Origin: an uncultured Clostridia bacterium
GTDB taxonomy: Bacteria > Bacillota > Clostridia > Christensenellales > Aristaeellaceae
Length of the DNA stretch: 18,760 bases
Direction: 5' to 3'
NCBI GenBank assembly: GCA_934667105.1
Contig: CAKULG010000035.1
Span: forward strand, 1 to 18,760
Shown here: piece by piece, positions 7,778-14,526 of the stretch
Layout: every line of letters begins with the position of its first letter
How positions within the stretch are numbered: position 1 is the stretch's first letter
Position numbers and translations under genes: made by a program
Notes under the pieces: model-generated
The model's input: the letters and a program-made list of their open reading frames with translations, nothing else
Databases searched by the model: none
Told to the model about the DNA's origin: nothing

Positions 7778-9265
7778 ATGGAAAGCAATTTGACTGCGGA
7801 AAACAACAGGCAATCCATCACCCTGCCCATTGAAAGCGAGGTTCGCTGCGACGTGCTGGTGGCGGGGGGCGGCGTATCGGGCTGCTGCGCGGCGCTGGCC
7901 GCGGCCCGGCAGGGAAAAAAGGTGATGCTGCTGGATGAGGGCGGCGTGCTGGGCGGCCAGGGCTCCCAGGGGCTGGTGGCCCCCATCGCCTCGGTGGTGG
8001 ATCGCAACGGCGTATCCTTTGGCGGCATTATGCAGGAAATTCTCGATCGCATGCAGGCGGAATGCGCCGGAATGGGCGCGCCCCGGGCCGCGCTTTCCTA
8101 TCCCGCGCTGCTGGGGCTGGTGCTGCTGGAAATGCTGCATCAGGCGGGGGTGGAGGCGCATTTCTTCACCCGACTGCTGGCCGTGGAGCGGGAGGGCCGC
8201 CTGCTCTCCGCCGTGATCGCCGCCACCAAATCGGGCCTGCGCCGCTATCGTGCGGGCATGTTTATCGACGCCACCGGCGACGGCGATCTCTTCGCCCGGG
8301 CCGGGGAGGAGTATGTGTTCGGCAGCGAGCCCGGCGTTTTCGACGCGCTGGCCAAGGCGGGCCTGGGCCGCGTGCATTTTGAGCACACCCAGTATCAATT
8401 TCCCGCCCCCGGCGCGGTGCAGCCCGTTTCCATTATGTTCACCGTGGGCGGCGTGGAAGGGGACGAATGCCTGAGCTATTGCAACAAGCGCTTCACCTAC
8501 GAGGATCTGGGCGTTACCGAGGAGGAATTTTCCCGCTATCCCTTTGCGGGCCAGGTGGGCTTTGAGAAAAATGGGGATTACCTGCCCCTGCCCCAGGGCC
8601 GCTTCCTCTTCTTTAAGGGCGCGCGGCCGGGGGAATACACCATCAATATGTCCCGGGTTACGGGCATTAACGGCGCGGACGCGGATTCCCTGAACCGGGG
8701 CGAATTGTACACCCAGCTTCAGGTGTTGCCCATTTTGCGGCTGCTGCGCCGTTTCATTCCCGGCTTCGCCCATGCCTATCTCATCAGCGCGGGGGCGCGG
8801 CTGGGCGTGCGGGAGAGCCGCCGTCTGCGCAGCCGCCGCATTTTCCGGGGCGAGGAGGCGCTATATTGCACGCCCCTGCCCGATGTTATCGCCCACGGCG
8901 CATATATCATCGATATTCACGATCCCAACGGCAAAGCCATGGCCATTGGCGGCTCCGTCCGGGGAAGCGCCTATGATATCCCCTACGGCGCGCTGCTGCC
9001 CAAGGGCGCGGACAATCTGCTGGTCTGCGGCCGGTGCATCGGCTCCGATCATGTGGCCCACGCCACCACCCGGATTATGGGCACCTGCATGCTCACCGGC
9101 CAAGCCGCCGGAACCGCCGCCGCCCTTTGCCTGGACGCGGGCCTGGCCAACGGCGATCTGCCCGTGGAGCGCTTACAGCAGCAGCTGATCCGTGACGGCG
9201 TGAAGCTCCACCTCCCCGGCGAGAAGGACGCAAAAAAACTCCTGCACGAAACCGTGGAGGCGTGA
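7778..9265 (+). CDS. FAD-dependent oxidoreductase (PF12831 type)
   Basis: The 495-aa protein has an N-terminal Rossmann FAD site: DVLVAGGGVSGCCAALAAARQG (about 25-46), the acidic strand end LLDE (51-54), then GGVLGGQGSQGLV. A second FAD motif is FIDATGDGDLFARAG (163-177). The C-terminus has LLVCGRCIGSDHVAHATTR and MGTCMLTGQAAGTAAALC, typical of PF12831 proteins, which often sit in clostridial sugar or uronate loci. The gene begins 14 bases after the regulator stop, with AGGAGG in the gap, so the two are co-transcribed. Likely a cytoplasmic enzyme oxidising or reducing the imported compound or a derivative. The substrate is unknown, and no carbohydrate hydrolase is present to narrow it. Confidence 0.9.
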   Translation: MESNLTAENNRQSITLPIESEVRCDVLVAGGGVSGCCAALAAARQGKKVMLLDEGGVLGGQGSQGLVAPIASVVDRNGVSFGGIMQEILDRMQAECAGMGAPRAALSYPALLGLVLLEMLHQAGVEAHFFTRLLAVEREGRLLSAVIAATKSGLRRYRAGMFIDATGDGDLFARAGEEYVFGSEPGVFDALAKAGLGRVHFEHTQYQFPAPGAVQPVSIMFTVGGVEGDECLSYCNKRFTYEDLGVTEEEFSRYPFAGQVGFEKNGDYLPLPQGRFLFFKGARPGEYTINMSRVTGINGADADSLNRGELYTQLQVLPILRLLRRFIPGFAHAYLISAGARLGVRESRRLRSRRIFRGEEALYCTPLPDVIAHGAYIIDIHDPNGKAMAIGGSVRGSAYDIPYGALLPKGADNLLVCGRCIGSDHVAHATTRIMGTCMLTGQAAGTAAALCLDAGLANGDLPVERLQQQLIRDGVKLHLPGEKDAKKLLHETVEA

Positions 9266-9280
9266 GGGCGAGAATAAATA

Positions 9281-9510
9281 TAATATGCGGGGGAACCGCT
9301 CTTTGTTGGCCAAAGAGCGGTTCCCCCCTTCCGCAACCTCAATCGGCGCGACGGTTCGCTGCCGCTTCCGTCGCTTGTTTCGGTTGACTCGCGGGGCTCC
9401 CTGCGGCCTAAAGGCCGCTCCTGCCACTGGCAGGCCGGTCGTTTCGCTCCCCCCCTCCAAGAAAGCCGATTGGGTAGGAGGAGGCATAAAGAAATCGTCT
9501 TGCTTCTCCG
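9281..9510 (-). repeat. Modular intergenic repeat, copy 2 (minus orientation) with insert
   Basis: Read leftward: GCGGAGAAGCA (about 9500), a CT-rich run, CCCAATCGGCTTTCTTGGAG (about 9454-9473), then about 120 bases absent from copy 1, then the hairpin at 9289-9327 and its AT-rich tail. The insert has its own small stems: GCGGCCT/AGGCCGC at 9403-9418 and CTGCC/GGCAG at 9421-9433. No convincing gene lies in 9266-9777; open frames there are side products of the repeat. Confidence 0.65.
9289..9327 (-). terminator. 17-bp hairpin between convergent gene ends
   Basis: GGGGGAACCGCTCTTTG (9289-9305) pairs perfectly with 9311-9327 over a 5-base loop. The T-rich flank is on the minus side (ATATTATATTTATTC), so it is a better terminator for leftward transcripts from 9778. 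It also closes the oxidoreductase operon, 24 bases past its stop. Same stem family as 1571-1613, with one base pair co-varied (T-A to C-G). Confidence 0.75.
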
Positions 9511-9724
9511 CAAACAACAGGAAACGAAACCAGGCGAATAATCGCCGTTTGATGTTCCATGGTTCGCGAAGAAGCAAGCCGACTTTTTATTATCTGGTTT
9601 TATTCCTTCGGCTTTCTTAAGGTGGTGCGGCGGGGATAGATGAGCGCCGTTCCCTCAGGAATGACCGAGGACGGGCAGACCTTCGTTTGCCGGCCGAAGC
9701 CCGCGCTTCCGCTTTAGCGAAGCA

Positions 9725-9760
9725 GCGGGGGCGAATTTCCGCCAAAGAAGGTTTCCCCGC
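9725..9760 (-). terminator. Hairpin downstream of the DUF4097 gene
   Basis: Read leftward, GCGGGGAAACC-TTCTTTGG...CCCCCGC folds into a GC-rich hairpin starting 17 bases after the stop codon at 9778. Its sequence resembles the stems at 1571 and 9289 (GCGGGG.AACC..TCTTTG), but the pairing is less perfect and there is no good T-run. Probable transcript end of the PadR operon. Confidence 0.5.
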
Positions 9761-9777
9761 ACAATCCCTCTCCCCCG

Positions 9778-10830
9778 TCACGCCTCGAATTCCAGGCGGA
9801 TGGAGGCGTTGGAGGTGTGAACAGAGAGGGGCTTGGCCCCGGCCTGGAATTTCGGCAAACTGCTGGAGCCGTTGCTGGTGCGGCTGTCGATCGCCCAATC
9901 GGCCTGACGGCCGGGGAGCACGCCGCAAATGACGGCGTTAGAGGTAGCCAGGCTAATCTCCTGAGCCGCCAGCGAACCGACCTCGATTTTTCCATTGGAG
10001 GTGGTCAAGGAAAGCCTGTGCCCGGCGGCGACGGCCTGGGCGGTCAGGCGGGCGTTGCTGGTGGAGATCACAGCGTCCTCCCCCGCCCGCACCCGCTCGG
10101 CCTGGGCATGGGCGTTGCTGGTGACAGCGCGAAGGCCCTGCTCCGTCTGCACATCGGAAAGCAGCAGCTTGCTGTTGCTGGTGGAGAGGGTCAGCTTCCG
10201 GGCCTGGATGTTTTCCAGGCGCAGCTTGCCGTTGCTGGTGGAAAGCTCGACTTCTCCCAGGGCGCAAAGCCCCTCCGCCTGAATGGCGGCGTTGCTATCC
10301 CGCACAAAAAGATCAAAGGCGCAATCCGCAGGCACGGCAAGCTCGATGCGGGGCGCGGGCTCCTGGCCCAGCAGCACGCGCCAGCTGCGCCAGCCGAAGA
10401 AATTCATCACGCCGCCCCGCTGATAATCCAGCGTGAGCTCGCCGTTTTCAAACCGGGCGGTATATTGCTCCTGTCGGCTGGTGTAATAGGTCAGCGTGGC
10501 CTGATCCCCCGGGCAAGCGCGAAGCGTCACATCCACGTTCTCCGCCCGCAGCCGGGCCTTGCGCAGGGCGGCGGCGGGGCAGGAAAGCGTTTTCCTCTGA
10601 ACCCCCTCGGGCTGCTCCTCCTCCTGGGCGGAGGCGGGATTTTCCGCCCGGAATTTCGCGGCGGCCTGCGCGGGCGTTTCCAGGCTCGCCACCGCCTGCT
10701 CCTCGCTTGTCCCCGTCTCCATGCGATCCTCGATGGTTTCATCATAGAAGGAGAGCACCTCGTCCCGCTCCTTCTCCCCCATAAAATGCAGCGCCTCCGC
10801 CAGGGCGGTCAAATATTCCTTACGAGTCAT
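9778..10830 (-). CDS. HAAS-DUF4097 protein with beta-solenoid repeats
   Basis: A 350-aa protein. Residues 1-62 (MTRKEYLTALAEALHFM..., E-R-D-E-V-L-S-F-Y-D-E) match the HAAS/DUF1700 helical domain usually found downstream of PadR genes. From about residue 90 it is a DUF4097 beta region. It carries (T/D)SN triplets ending at residues 180, 200, 219, 239, 259, 279, 298, 320 and 341, a ~20-residue period that suggests one rung per turn of a beta-solenoid. Unlike many relatives, I see neither signal peptide nor membrane helix, so it should be cytoplasmic or peripheral. The layout recalls YvlB/LiaX-type envelope-stress proteins; the function here is inferred. It starts 2 bases after the stop of the 65-aa gene. 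Last gene of the PadR operon. Confidence 0.85.
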   Translation of the reverse strand: MTRKEYLTALAEALHFMGEKERDEVLSFYDETIEDRMETGTSEEQAVASLETPAQAAAKFRAENPASAQEEEQPEGVQRKTLSCPAAALRKARLRAENVDVTLRACPGDQATLTYYTSRQEQYTARFENGELTLDYQRGGVMNFFGWRSWRVLLGQEPAPRIELAVPADCAFDLFVRDSNAAIQAEGLCALGEVELSTSNGKLRLENIQARKLTLSTSNSKLLLSDVQTEQGLRAVTSNAHAQAERVRAGEDAVISTSNARLTAQAVAAGHRLSLTTSNGKIEVGSLAAQEISLATSNAVICGVLPGRQADWAIDSRTSNGSSSLPKFQAGAKPLSVHTSNASIRLEFEA

Positions 10831-10832
10831 CC

Positions 10833-11030
10833 TCAGTTTCCCCCTTTGACGTATGCTTCTCTCCGCGCTTCCAGCGGGCGCGGAACCGCCGCGTACAGCC
10901 GTTCAATTTCCAGGGATTGCCGGGCGAAATTCGCCGCTCCCGGGCAGCCGCAGGGCATATCCAGCATTGCGCCCGCCGGCACGCGGTTAATTCGCCCCGC
11001 CAAAAGGCCAAGCAATAAATCGTCACGCAT
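10833..11030 (-). CDS. Small 65-aa protein in PadR operon, function unknown
   Basis: ATG 11030 lies in the last codons of padR (8-base overlap, ATGCGTGA), with GAGGGGGTGA as ribosome binding site. The stop is 2 bases before the next gene, so it is held in a translationally coupled chain. The codons show the same GC-ending preference as neighbours. The sequence has a hydrophobic start (DDLLLGLLAGRINRV), a central MPCGCPG with two cysteines, and a helical amphipathic tail. I do not recognise a family. A competing frame (GTG 11026 to 10820) overlaps the next gene and is Arg/Cys/Trp-rich, so I rejected it. Confidence 0.65.
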   Translation of the reverse strand: MRDDLLLGLLAGRINRVPAGAMLDMPCGCPGAANFARQSLEIERLYAAVPRPLEARREAYVKGGN

Positions 11031-11340
11031 GCCGGTTCACCCCCTCAATAAATTCATACACCCGGTTCACCGCCTGCCACTCCTGCAAAAAATCCTGCAT
11101 CTTCTGCCGCCCCGCAGGGGTGATGGCGTAATATTTCCGCAGCCGCCCCTGATGCTCCCGGGAATAGACAGTCAGGCATCCCGCCGCCTCCAGCCGCCGA
11201 AGCACCGGATACAGCGTGGATTCTGAAATTTCCATCAGCGCCGATATATCCTTAATCAGCAGATAACCGTAGGAATCCCCCTGGGTCAGCAGCGCCAGAA
11301 CGCTTGCCTCCAGCAGACCGCGCTTCAATTGCGCATCCAC
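11023..11340 (-). CDS. PadR-family transcriptional regulator
   Basis: This 105-aa protein is a winged helix-turn-helix repressor of the short PadR-s2 type. Visible hallmarks are LKRGLLEASVLALL (5-18), SYGYLLIKDI (23-32), the recognition helix ISESTLYPVLRRLEAAGCL (38-56), and the wing RLRKYYAITPAGR (66-78). The start is GTG 11340, chosen because an exceptionally strong AAGGAGGTGAT lies just ahead; the next in-frame Met comes too late. As in other PadR operons it leads genes for a HAAS protein and is probably autoregulated through the dyad in its promoter. Confidence 0.93.
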   Translation of the reverse strand: MDAQLKRGLLEASVLALLTQGDSYGYLLIKDISALMEISESTLYPVLRRLEAAGCLTVYSREHQGRLRKYYAITPAGRQKMQDFLQEWQAVNRVYEFIEGVNRHA

Positions 11341-11363
11341 GGTATCACCTCCTTACAAGTATT

Positions 11364-11392
11364 ATTATATGACGTATAATATGATTTGTCAA
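11364..11392 (-). promoter_or_regulatory. Consensus promoter of the padR operon with dyad over the -10
   Basis: On the minus strand TTGACA (11387-11392) and TATAAT (11364-11369) are both perfect with a 17-base spacer. A dyad TATTATA-N5-TATAATA (11363-11381) covers the -10 box. A perfect promoter in front of a repressor gene fits strong repression, and the dyad is a plausible PadR operator. Confidence 0.85.
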
Positions 11393-11453
11393 GCAATACT
11401 TTCAAAATAATTATATTTTTTATTGTCAGGAAATTTCCGTCCCGCCCGCCGCC

Positions 11454-11482
11454 TTGACAAACGCCCGGCGGAGGGGCATAAT
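11454..11482 (+). promoter_or_regulatory. Promoter of the amidotransferase-phosphoesterase operon
   Basis: TTGACA (11454-11459) and CATAAT (11477-11482) with a 17-base spacer. Transcription from about 11489 gives a leader of roughly 115 bases before ATG 11604. The divergent padR promoter is about 60 bases to the left. Confidence 0.8.
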
Positions 11483-11488
11483 GGCAGG

Positions 11489-11568
11489 GAAGCGCGCCGA
11501 AATGCGGAAATCAGCACTGAAAGGCGCTTCTTTCGGCGCAGAATTTCTTCCTATTATTTGAGAAGCGC
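11489..11568 (+). other. Structured 5' leader with alternative pairings
   Basis: The segment GCGCTTCT (11524-11531) can pair upstream with GAAGCGC (11489-11495) or downstream with AGAAGCGC (11561-11568). A separate 9-bp pairing joins GCGCCGAAA (11494-11502) to TTTCGGCGC (11531-11539). The first two pairings exclude each other. There is no T-run, so this would more likely act on translation or stability, if it is regulatory at all. It matches no riboswitch class I know. Confidence 0.4.
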
Positions 11569-11603
11569 GTCATAGGAACGCTATAGGCAAGGGAGGCCGC
11601 GAT

Positions 11604-12311
11604 ATGCGCATGATCGGCGTAACGCCGTCCCAGGATGATAAGACGGGACGCATCACCATCAATCAGGATTATCTGGACGCGATCACCCGGGCGGGGGCGC
11701 TGCCCGTGCTGCTGCCGCTGACGGCGGAGGAGCGCCTTTGCCGGGCGATGCTGGCGCGGGTGGACGGGCTGGTGCTTTCGGGCGGGGCGGATGTGGAGCC
11801 CGCCCGCTACGGGGAGGAGCGGCTGCCCTGCTGCGGCGCGGCCGCGCCCCTGCGGGATGCGATGGAATACGCCCTGTGCCGCCTGGCGGTGGCGGCGGAT
11901 AAGCCGGTGCTTGGCATATGCCGGGGGCTGCAAGTGCTCAATTGCGCGCTGGGGGGCAGCCTGTATCAGGATATCGGCCTGCAATACGCCCAGGCGATAA
12001 CGCACCCCCGCTACGACGCGCCCCGGGGTCAGGTGCACGCCGTGGAGGTTTTGCCGGGAACGCGGCTGGAAGAAATCAGCGGCGGGCGAAAGCTGCGGGT
12101 AAACAGCCGCCATCACCAGGGAATCAAGGCGCTGGGCCGGGGGCTCTGCGTATCCGCCCGGGCGGAGGACGGCCTGACGGAGGGGGTGGAGATGCCGGGC
12201 AAGCGGTTCATCGTGGCGGTGCAGTGGCATCCCGAATCCCTGAGCGATTACGCGCCGGAGGCCCAGGCGCTGTTTAACGCGCTGGTGCGGGCCTGTCAGG
12301 AGGACGCATGA
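11604..12311 (+). CDS. Class I glutamine amidotransferase, peptidase C26/PuuD type
   Basis: A 235-aa cytoplasmic hydrolase of the gamma-glutamyl-gamma-aminobutyrate hydrolase group. The oxyanion region is GLVLSGGADVEPARYG (55-70). The nucleophile elbow is GICRGLQ with Cys106; the catalytic pair is His209 and Glu211 in QWHPE; and NSRHHQG (167-173) is the conserved histidine segment of this family. Length is as usual. ATG 11604 has AAGGGAGG ahead. The stop overlaps the next ATG by 4 bases, so the pair is co-translated. No polyamine or glutamylation genes are nearby, so the natural gamma-glutamyl substrate remains open. Confidence 0.9.
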   Translation: MRMIGVTPSQDDKTGRITINQDYLDAITRAGALPVLLPLTAEERLCRAMLARVDGLVLSGGADVEPARYGEERLPCCGAAAPLRDAMEYALCRLAVAADKPVLGICRGLQVLNCALGGSLYQDIGLQYAQAITHPRYDAPRGQVHAVEVLPGTRLEEISGGRKLRVNSRHHQGIKALGRGLCVSARAEDGLTEGVEMPGKRFIVAVQWHPESLSDYAPEAQALFNALVRACQEDA

Positions 12312-13012
12312 CGGAAATTGCGTTGGTGGCCGATCTGCACGGCAATCTGCCCGCCGTGGAGGCGCTGGATCAGGATCTGCGCCGCCGGGGCATAGAAAAT
12401 ATCTGGTGTCTGGGGGATGTGGTGGGCAAGGGCCCCAATTCCCCGGAGACAATGGATTGGGCGCTGGCGCGGTGCCAGGTGCTGCTGCGCGGCAATTGGG
12501 ATGAGGGCATTGGCGCGCGGCAATTCCCCCGGGACGAATTTTATTATCGCCAGCTGGGGGACGCGCGGATGCGCAAGCTGCTGGAATTTCCCCTGGAGCA
12601 TCATTTCCTTTGCTCGGGCCGGAAGATTCGCCTGCTGCACGGGCGGCCGTTGCTGCCCAAGGCGTATTATGTGCAGGCGGAGGACGCGCTTTTTCTGCCC
12701 TTTTTCCAGCCGGATTTTCAGGCCCTGGGCTATGCGGACGTACACCGTCAGGGCCTGCGGATCATCGACGGCGCGGGCCTGCTTTTCAATACCGGCAGCG
12801 TGGGCAACGGCCTGGGCGTGCCGCAGGTGCAATACGCCATTCTCCGGGGCGAATTAAACGCCGCCGGCCCAGGGCCGCTGGATATTTCGCTGGTCACGCT
12901 GCCCTATGACCGCGCCCGCGCCCTGGCGGATACCGATCGGGCGGAGCGCGAGGGCCTGGTGAACGCCGAGGCCTTCCGCCAGGAAATCCGCACCGGCCGC
13001 TATGCCCGCTAA
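12308..13012 (+). CDS. Metallophosphoesterase, YfcE/PF12850 type
   Basis: A 234-aa calcineurin-like phosphoesterase. Metal-site motifs in order: ADLHGN (D9, H11), LGDVVGKGP (D37), RGNWDEG (N63), LLHGRP (H111), and NTGSVGNG (161-168). The usual G-H-x-H motif is replaced by GYADVHRQ (141-148), where Asp144 stands at the place of the first His and His146 is kept. Such proteins hydrolyse phosphodiesters or nucleotides with two metal ions; the substrate cannot be told. It overlaps the amidotransferase gene by 4 bases (ATGA) and ends the operon, followed by a strong terminator. Confidence 0.9.
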   Translation: MTEIALVADLHGNLPAVEALDQDLRRRGIENIWCLGDVVGKGPNSPETMDWALARCQVLLRGNWDEGIGARQFPRDEFYYRQLGDARMRKLLEFPLEHHFLCSGRKIRLLHGRPLLPKAYYVQAEDALFLPFFQPDFQALGYADVHRQGLRIIDGAGLLFNTGSVGNGLGVPQVQYAILRGELNAAGPGPLDISLVTLPYDRARALADTDRAEREGLVNAEAFRQEIRTGRYAR

Positions 13013-13046
13013 GCGGACGCGAGGAATTGAAGTATTTCGAAGGAGT

Positions 13047-13090
13047 GCAAATCCCGATTCCCGCCCTTTTGATGGGAACCGGGATTTTGC
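13047..13090 (+). terminator. Terminator of the amidotransferase-phosphoesterase operon
   Basis: GCAAATCCCG-A-TTCCC (13047-13062) pairs with GGGAA-C-CGGGATTTTGC (13074-13090) apart from one mismatch and one bulge. Then comes TTTTCACTTTTTA. The stop codon is 35 bases upstream. Confidence 0.85.
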
Positions 13091-13163
13091 TTTTCACTTT
13101 TTACCTATACCGTTTATGACCGTTCCTTTGACAAAGAAATTTCAATTTTTTTCATTTTCCCCC

Positions 13164-13192
13164 TTTACAAGCCGCACAACCTGTGCTATAAT
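13164..13192 (+). promoter_or_regulatory. Promoter of tRNA-Ala
   Basis: TTTACA (13164-13169) and a perfect TATAAT (13187-13192) with a 17-base spacer. Transcription would start about 7 bases before the mature tRNA. Confidence 0.85.
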
Positions 13193-13205
13193 CATTTTCG
13201 TTGTC

Positions 13206-13281
13206 GGGGCATTAGCGCAGCTGGTAGCGCACAACACTGGCAGTGTTGGGGTCAGGAGTTCGAGTCTCCTATGCTCCACCA
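13206..13281 (+). tRNA. tRNA-Ala (anticodon GGC), CCA encoded
   Basis: The acceptor arms GGGGCAT (13206-13212) and ATGCTCC (13271-13277) pair with one G-U. The D-arm GCGC...GCGC, anticodon stem CAACA/TGTTG with loop CTGGCAG (anticodon GGC, reads GCC), and T-arm AGGAG-TTCGAGT-CTCCT are all intact. Discriminator A and genomic CCA end the gene. The integrase gene next door points to its 3' end as the attachment site of the element to the right; the gene is kept whole after insertion. Confidence 0.97.
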
Positions 13282-13286
13282 TCAAG

Positions 13287-13320
13287 AAAAGCTTTGAAAT
13301 CCTTGGATTTCAGGGCTTTT
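13287..13320 (+). terminator. Bidirectional terminator after tRNA-Ala
   Basis: A 16-bp stem (13287-13302 with 13305-13320, two G-U pairs) starts with AAAAGC and ends GCTTTT, followed by TCTTAT. It can end the tRNA transcript on the plus strand and the integrase transcript on the minus strand. Confidence 0.85.
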
Positions 13321-13355
13321 TCTTATACCGGAAAAGGGCATGCGGTTCCCCTTCC

Positions 13356-13375
13356 TGACGCAATCTTTGACGCAA
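13356..13375 (+). repeat. Direct repeats TGACGCAA, candidate integrase arm sites
   Basis: TGACGCAA occurs at 13356-13363 and again at 13368-13375, a 12-base step, between the tRNA end and the integrase stop codon. Tyrosine integrases of this type (with an N-terminal arm-binding domain) use such short direct repeats beside the core site. Confidence 0.6.
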
Positions 13376-13386
13376 CCAGCAGCGAA

Positions 13387-14526
13387 TCAAATAATTTCCG
13401 CCATCGTTGTCATGCCCTGGCGCTTAATATTCGTATCGCTGTGCACATATTTTTGCATCGTAAACGCCACGTTGGCATGGCCCAGGATTTCGGATAAAGT
13501 TTTCAAGTCCGCCCCGGATTGCACCCATTGGGTGGCGAAGGTGTGCCGCAGGGCATGCACCCCGCGAGATTTCAGCCCCGCCGCTTTCAGGCTTTCCCGC
13601 AGGCAGCGGGCCAGGTTCGCCCGATCTGCCGGGCCGCCGGTCATCGTGGCGAATATGAATTGTCTTCCGCCGCCCGCCTCCGGCCCCCGCCAGGCGCTGC
13701 CTGCCCGCAGCCGTTCTGCCCGCTGCGTTTGCCGCTGCTGGGTTAGAATTTCTTCCAGCTTGGCGTTCATGGGAATCACGCGCTTACCATTGCGGGTTTT
13801 GGGCGGATTAAACAGAACGGTTTGTTTTCCGTCCTGCTGGAGGGTGTAGGCCGTTTGGTTCACATGAACGCCCTCGCCGTCAATATCGCACCAGCGCAGG
13901 CCGCATAACTCGCCCACCCGCAGGCCCGTGCCCAGAATGAAGCGCAAAGCGCGCCCCTGGGTGCTGCCTGGCAGGCAGGGCAGCAGCCGGGCGATTTCCT
14001 CTCGCGTGAGAAATTCAATTTCTTTTTGCTCCTGTTTGGGCCTAACCACCGTGGCCGCAGGATTGTGGAAACACAGCCTGCGCTCCACGGCTTTTTTCAT
14101 AGCCGCTTGAAATACGGCAATCTGCCGCTTCACCGTGGCGGGGGCAAAGCCCGCCTGAGCCTGCTTGTTCACGAAGGTCTGAAGACGATCCGCCAAACGT
14201 GGGTCTTGCAGCCGATATGCTCCCAGGCCGGGCAGCAGATGCAGGCGCACGGTATCGGCATAAGTGGCCAGCGTGGAGACGCGCACTGCCAGCGGCGCCC
14301 AATCCCGCAACCAGATATTCAGCCACTCCCCCACCGTCATTTGCGACGGTTCCACCCATTCGCCCCGGTCCATCGTGTTCATCACGGCCCGAAGCTTCTT
14401 TGTCAGCTCCTTTTGCGTCTTTGCATAGACGTTCCGGCGTTTCCCGTCGGCGGCGGTGTATTGCCCCCGCCATACCCCGTCCGCCCGCTGATAAATGGAG
14501 CCTTCACCGTTCGCGCGTTTGCTCAT
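13387..14526 (-). CDS. int: Tyrosine-type site-specific integrase
   Basis: A 379-aa phage integrase. Residues 1-45 form the AP2-like arm-binding domain (GEGSIYQRADGVWRGQYTA), 62-150 the SAM-like core-binding domain, and 170-379 the catalytic domain. Active-site residues visible are Arg203 (TGLRVGEL), Lys in PPKTRNGKR (241-249), His324 and Arg327 (HALRHT), His350 (LGH) and nucleophile Tyr360 (QKYVHSD). All are present, so the enzyme should be active. Start ATG 14526 follows AAGGAA; a longer in-frame extension upstream would run into the zinc-ribbon gene. The first 23 bases overlap the end of that gene, implying translational coupling. It points toward tRNA-Ala, its likely target. Confidence 0.95.
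   Translation of the reverse strand: MSKRANGEGSIYQRADGVWRGQYTAADGKRRNVYAKTQKELTKKLRAVMNTMDRGEWVEPSQMTVGEWLNIWLRDWAPLAVRVSTLATYADTVRLHLLPGLGAYRLQDPRLADRLQTFVNKQAQAGFAPATVKRQIAVFQAAMKKAVERRLCFHNPAATVVRPKQEQKEIEFLTREEIARLLPCLPGSTQGRALRFILGTGLRVGELCGLRWCDIDGEGVHVNQTAYTLQQDGKQTVLFNPPKTRNGKRVIPMNAKLEEILTQQRQTQRAERLRAGSAWRGPEAGGGRQFIFATMTGGPADRANLARCLRESLKAAGLKSRGVHALRHTFATQWVQSGADLKTLSEILGHANVAFTMQKYVHSDTNIKRQGMTTMAEII

Noticed and set aside
6501..8773. Minus-strand frames opposite the AraC regulator and the oxidoreductase
   Set aside because: Mirror frames of GC-rich coding sequence; no motif, no promoter and no ribosome binding site.
9049..9620. Small frames in the 9266-9777 gap and at 1479-1703 with similar peptides (for example KERFPRI)
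   Set aside because: The similarity comes from the shared intergenic repeat and its hairpin; the frames differ in length and lack coding signals.
10820..11026. Alternative 68-aa frame from GTG 11026
   Set aside because: It overlaps the start of the HAAS gene and has a Trp/Cys/Arg-rich shadow composition. The 65-aa frame fits the gap exactly with a ribosome binding site.
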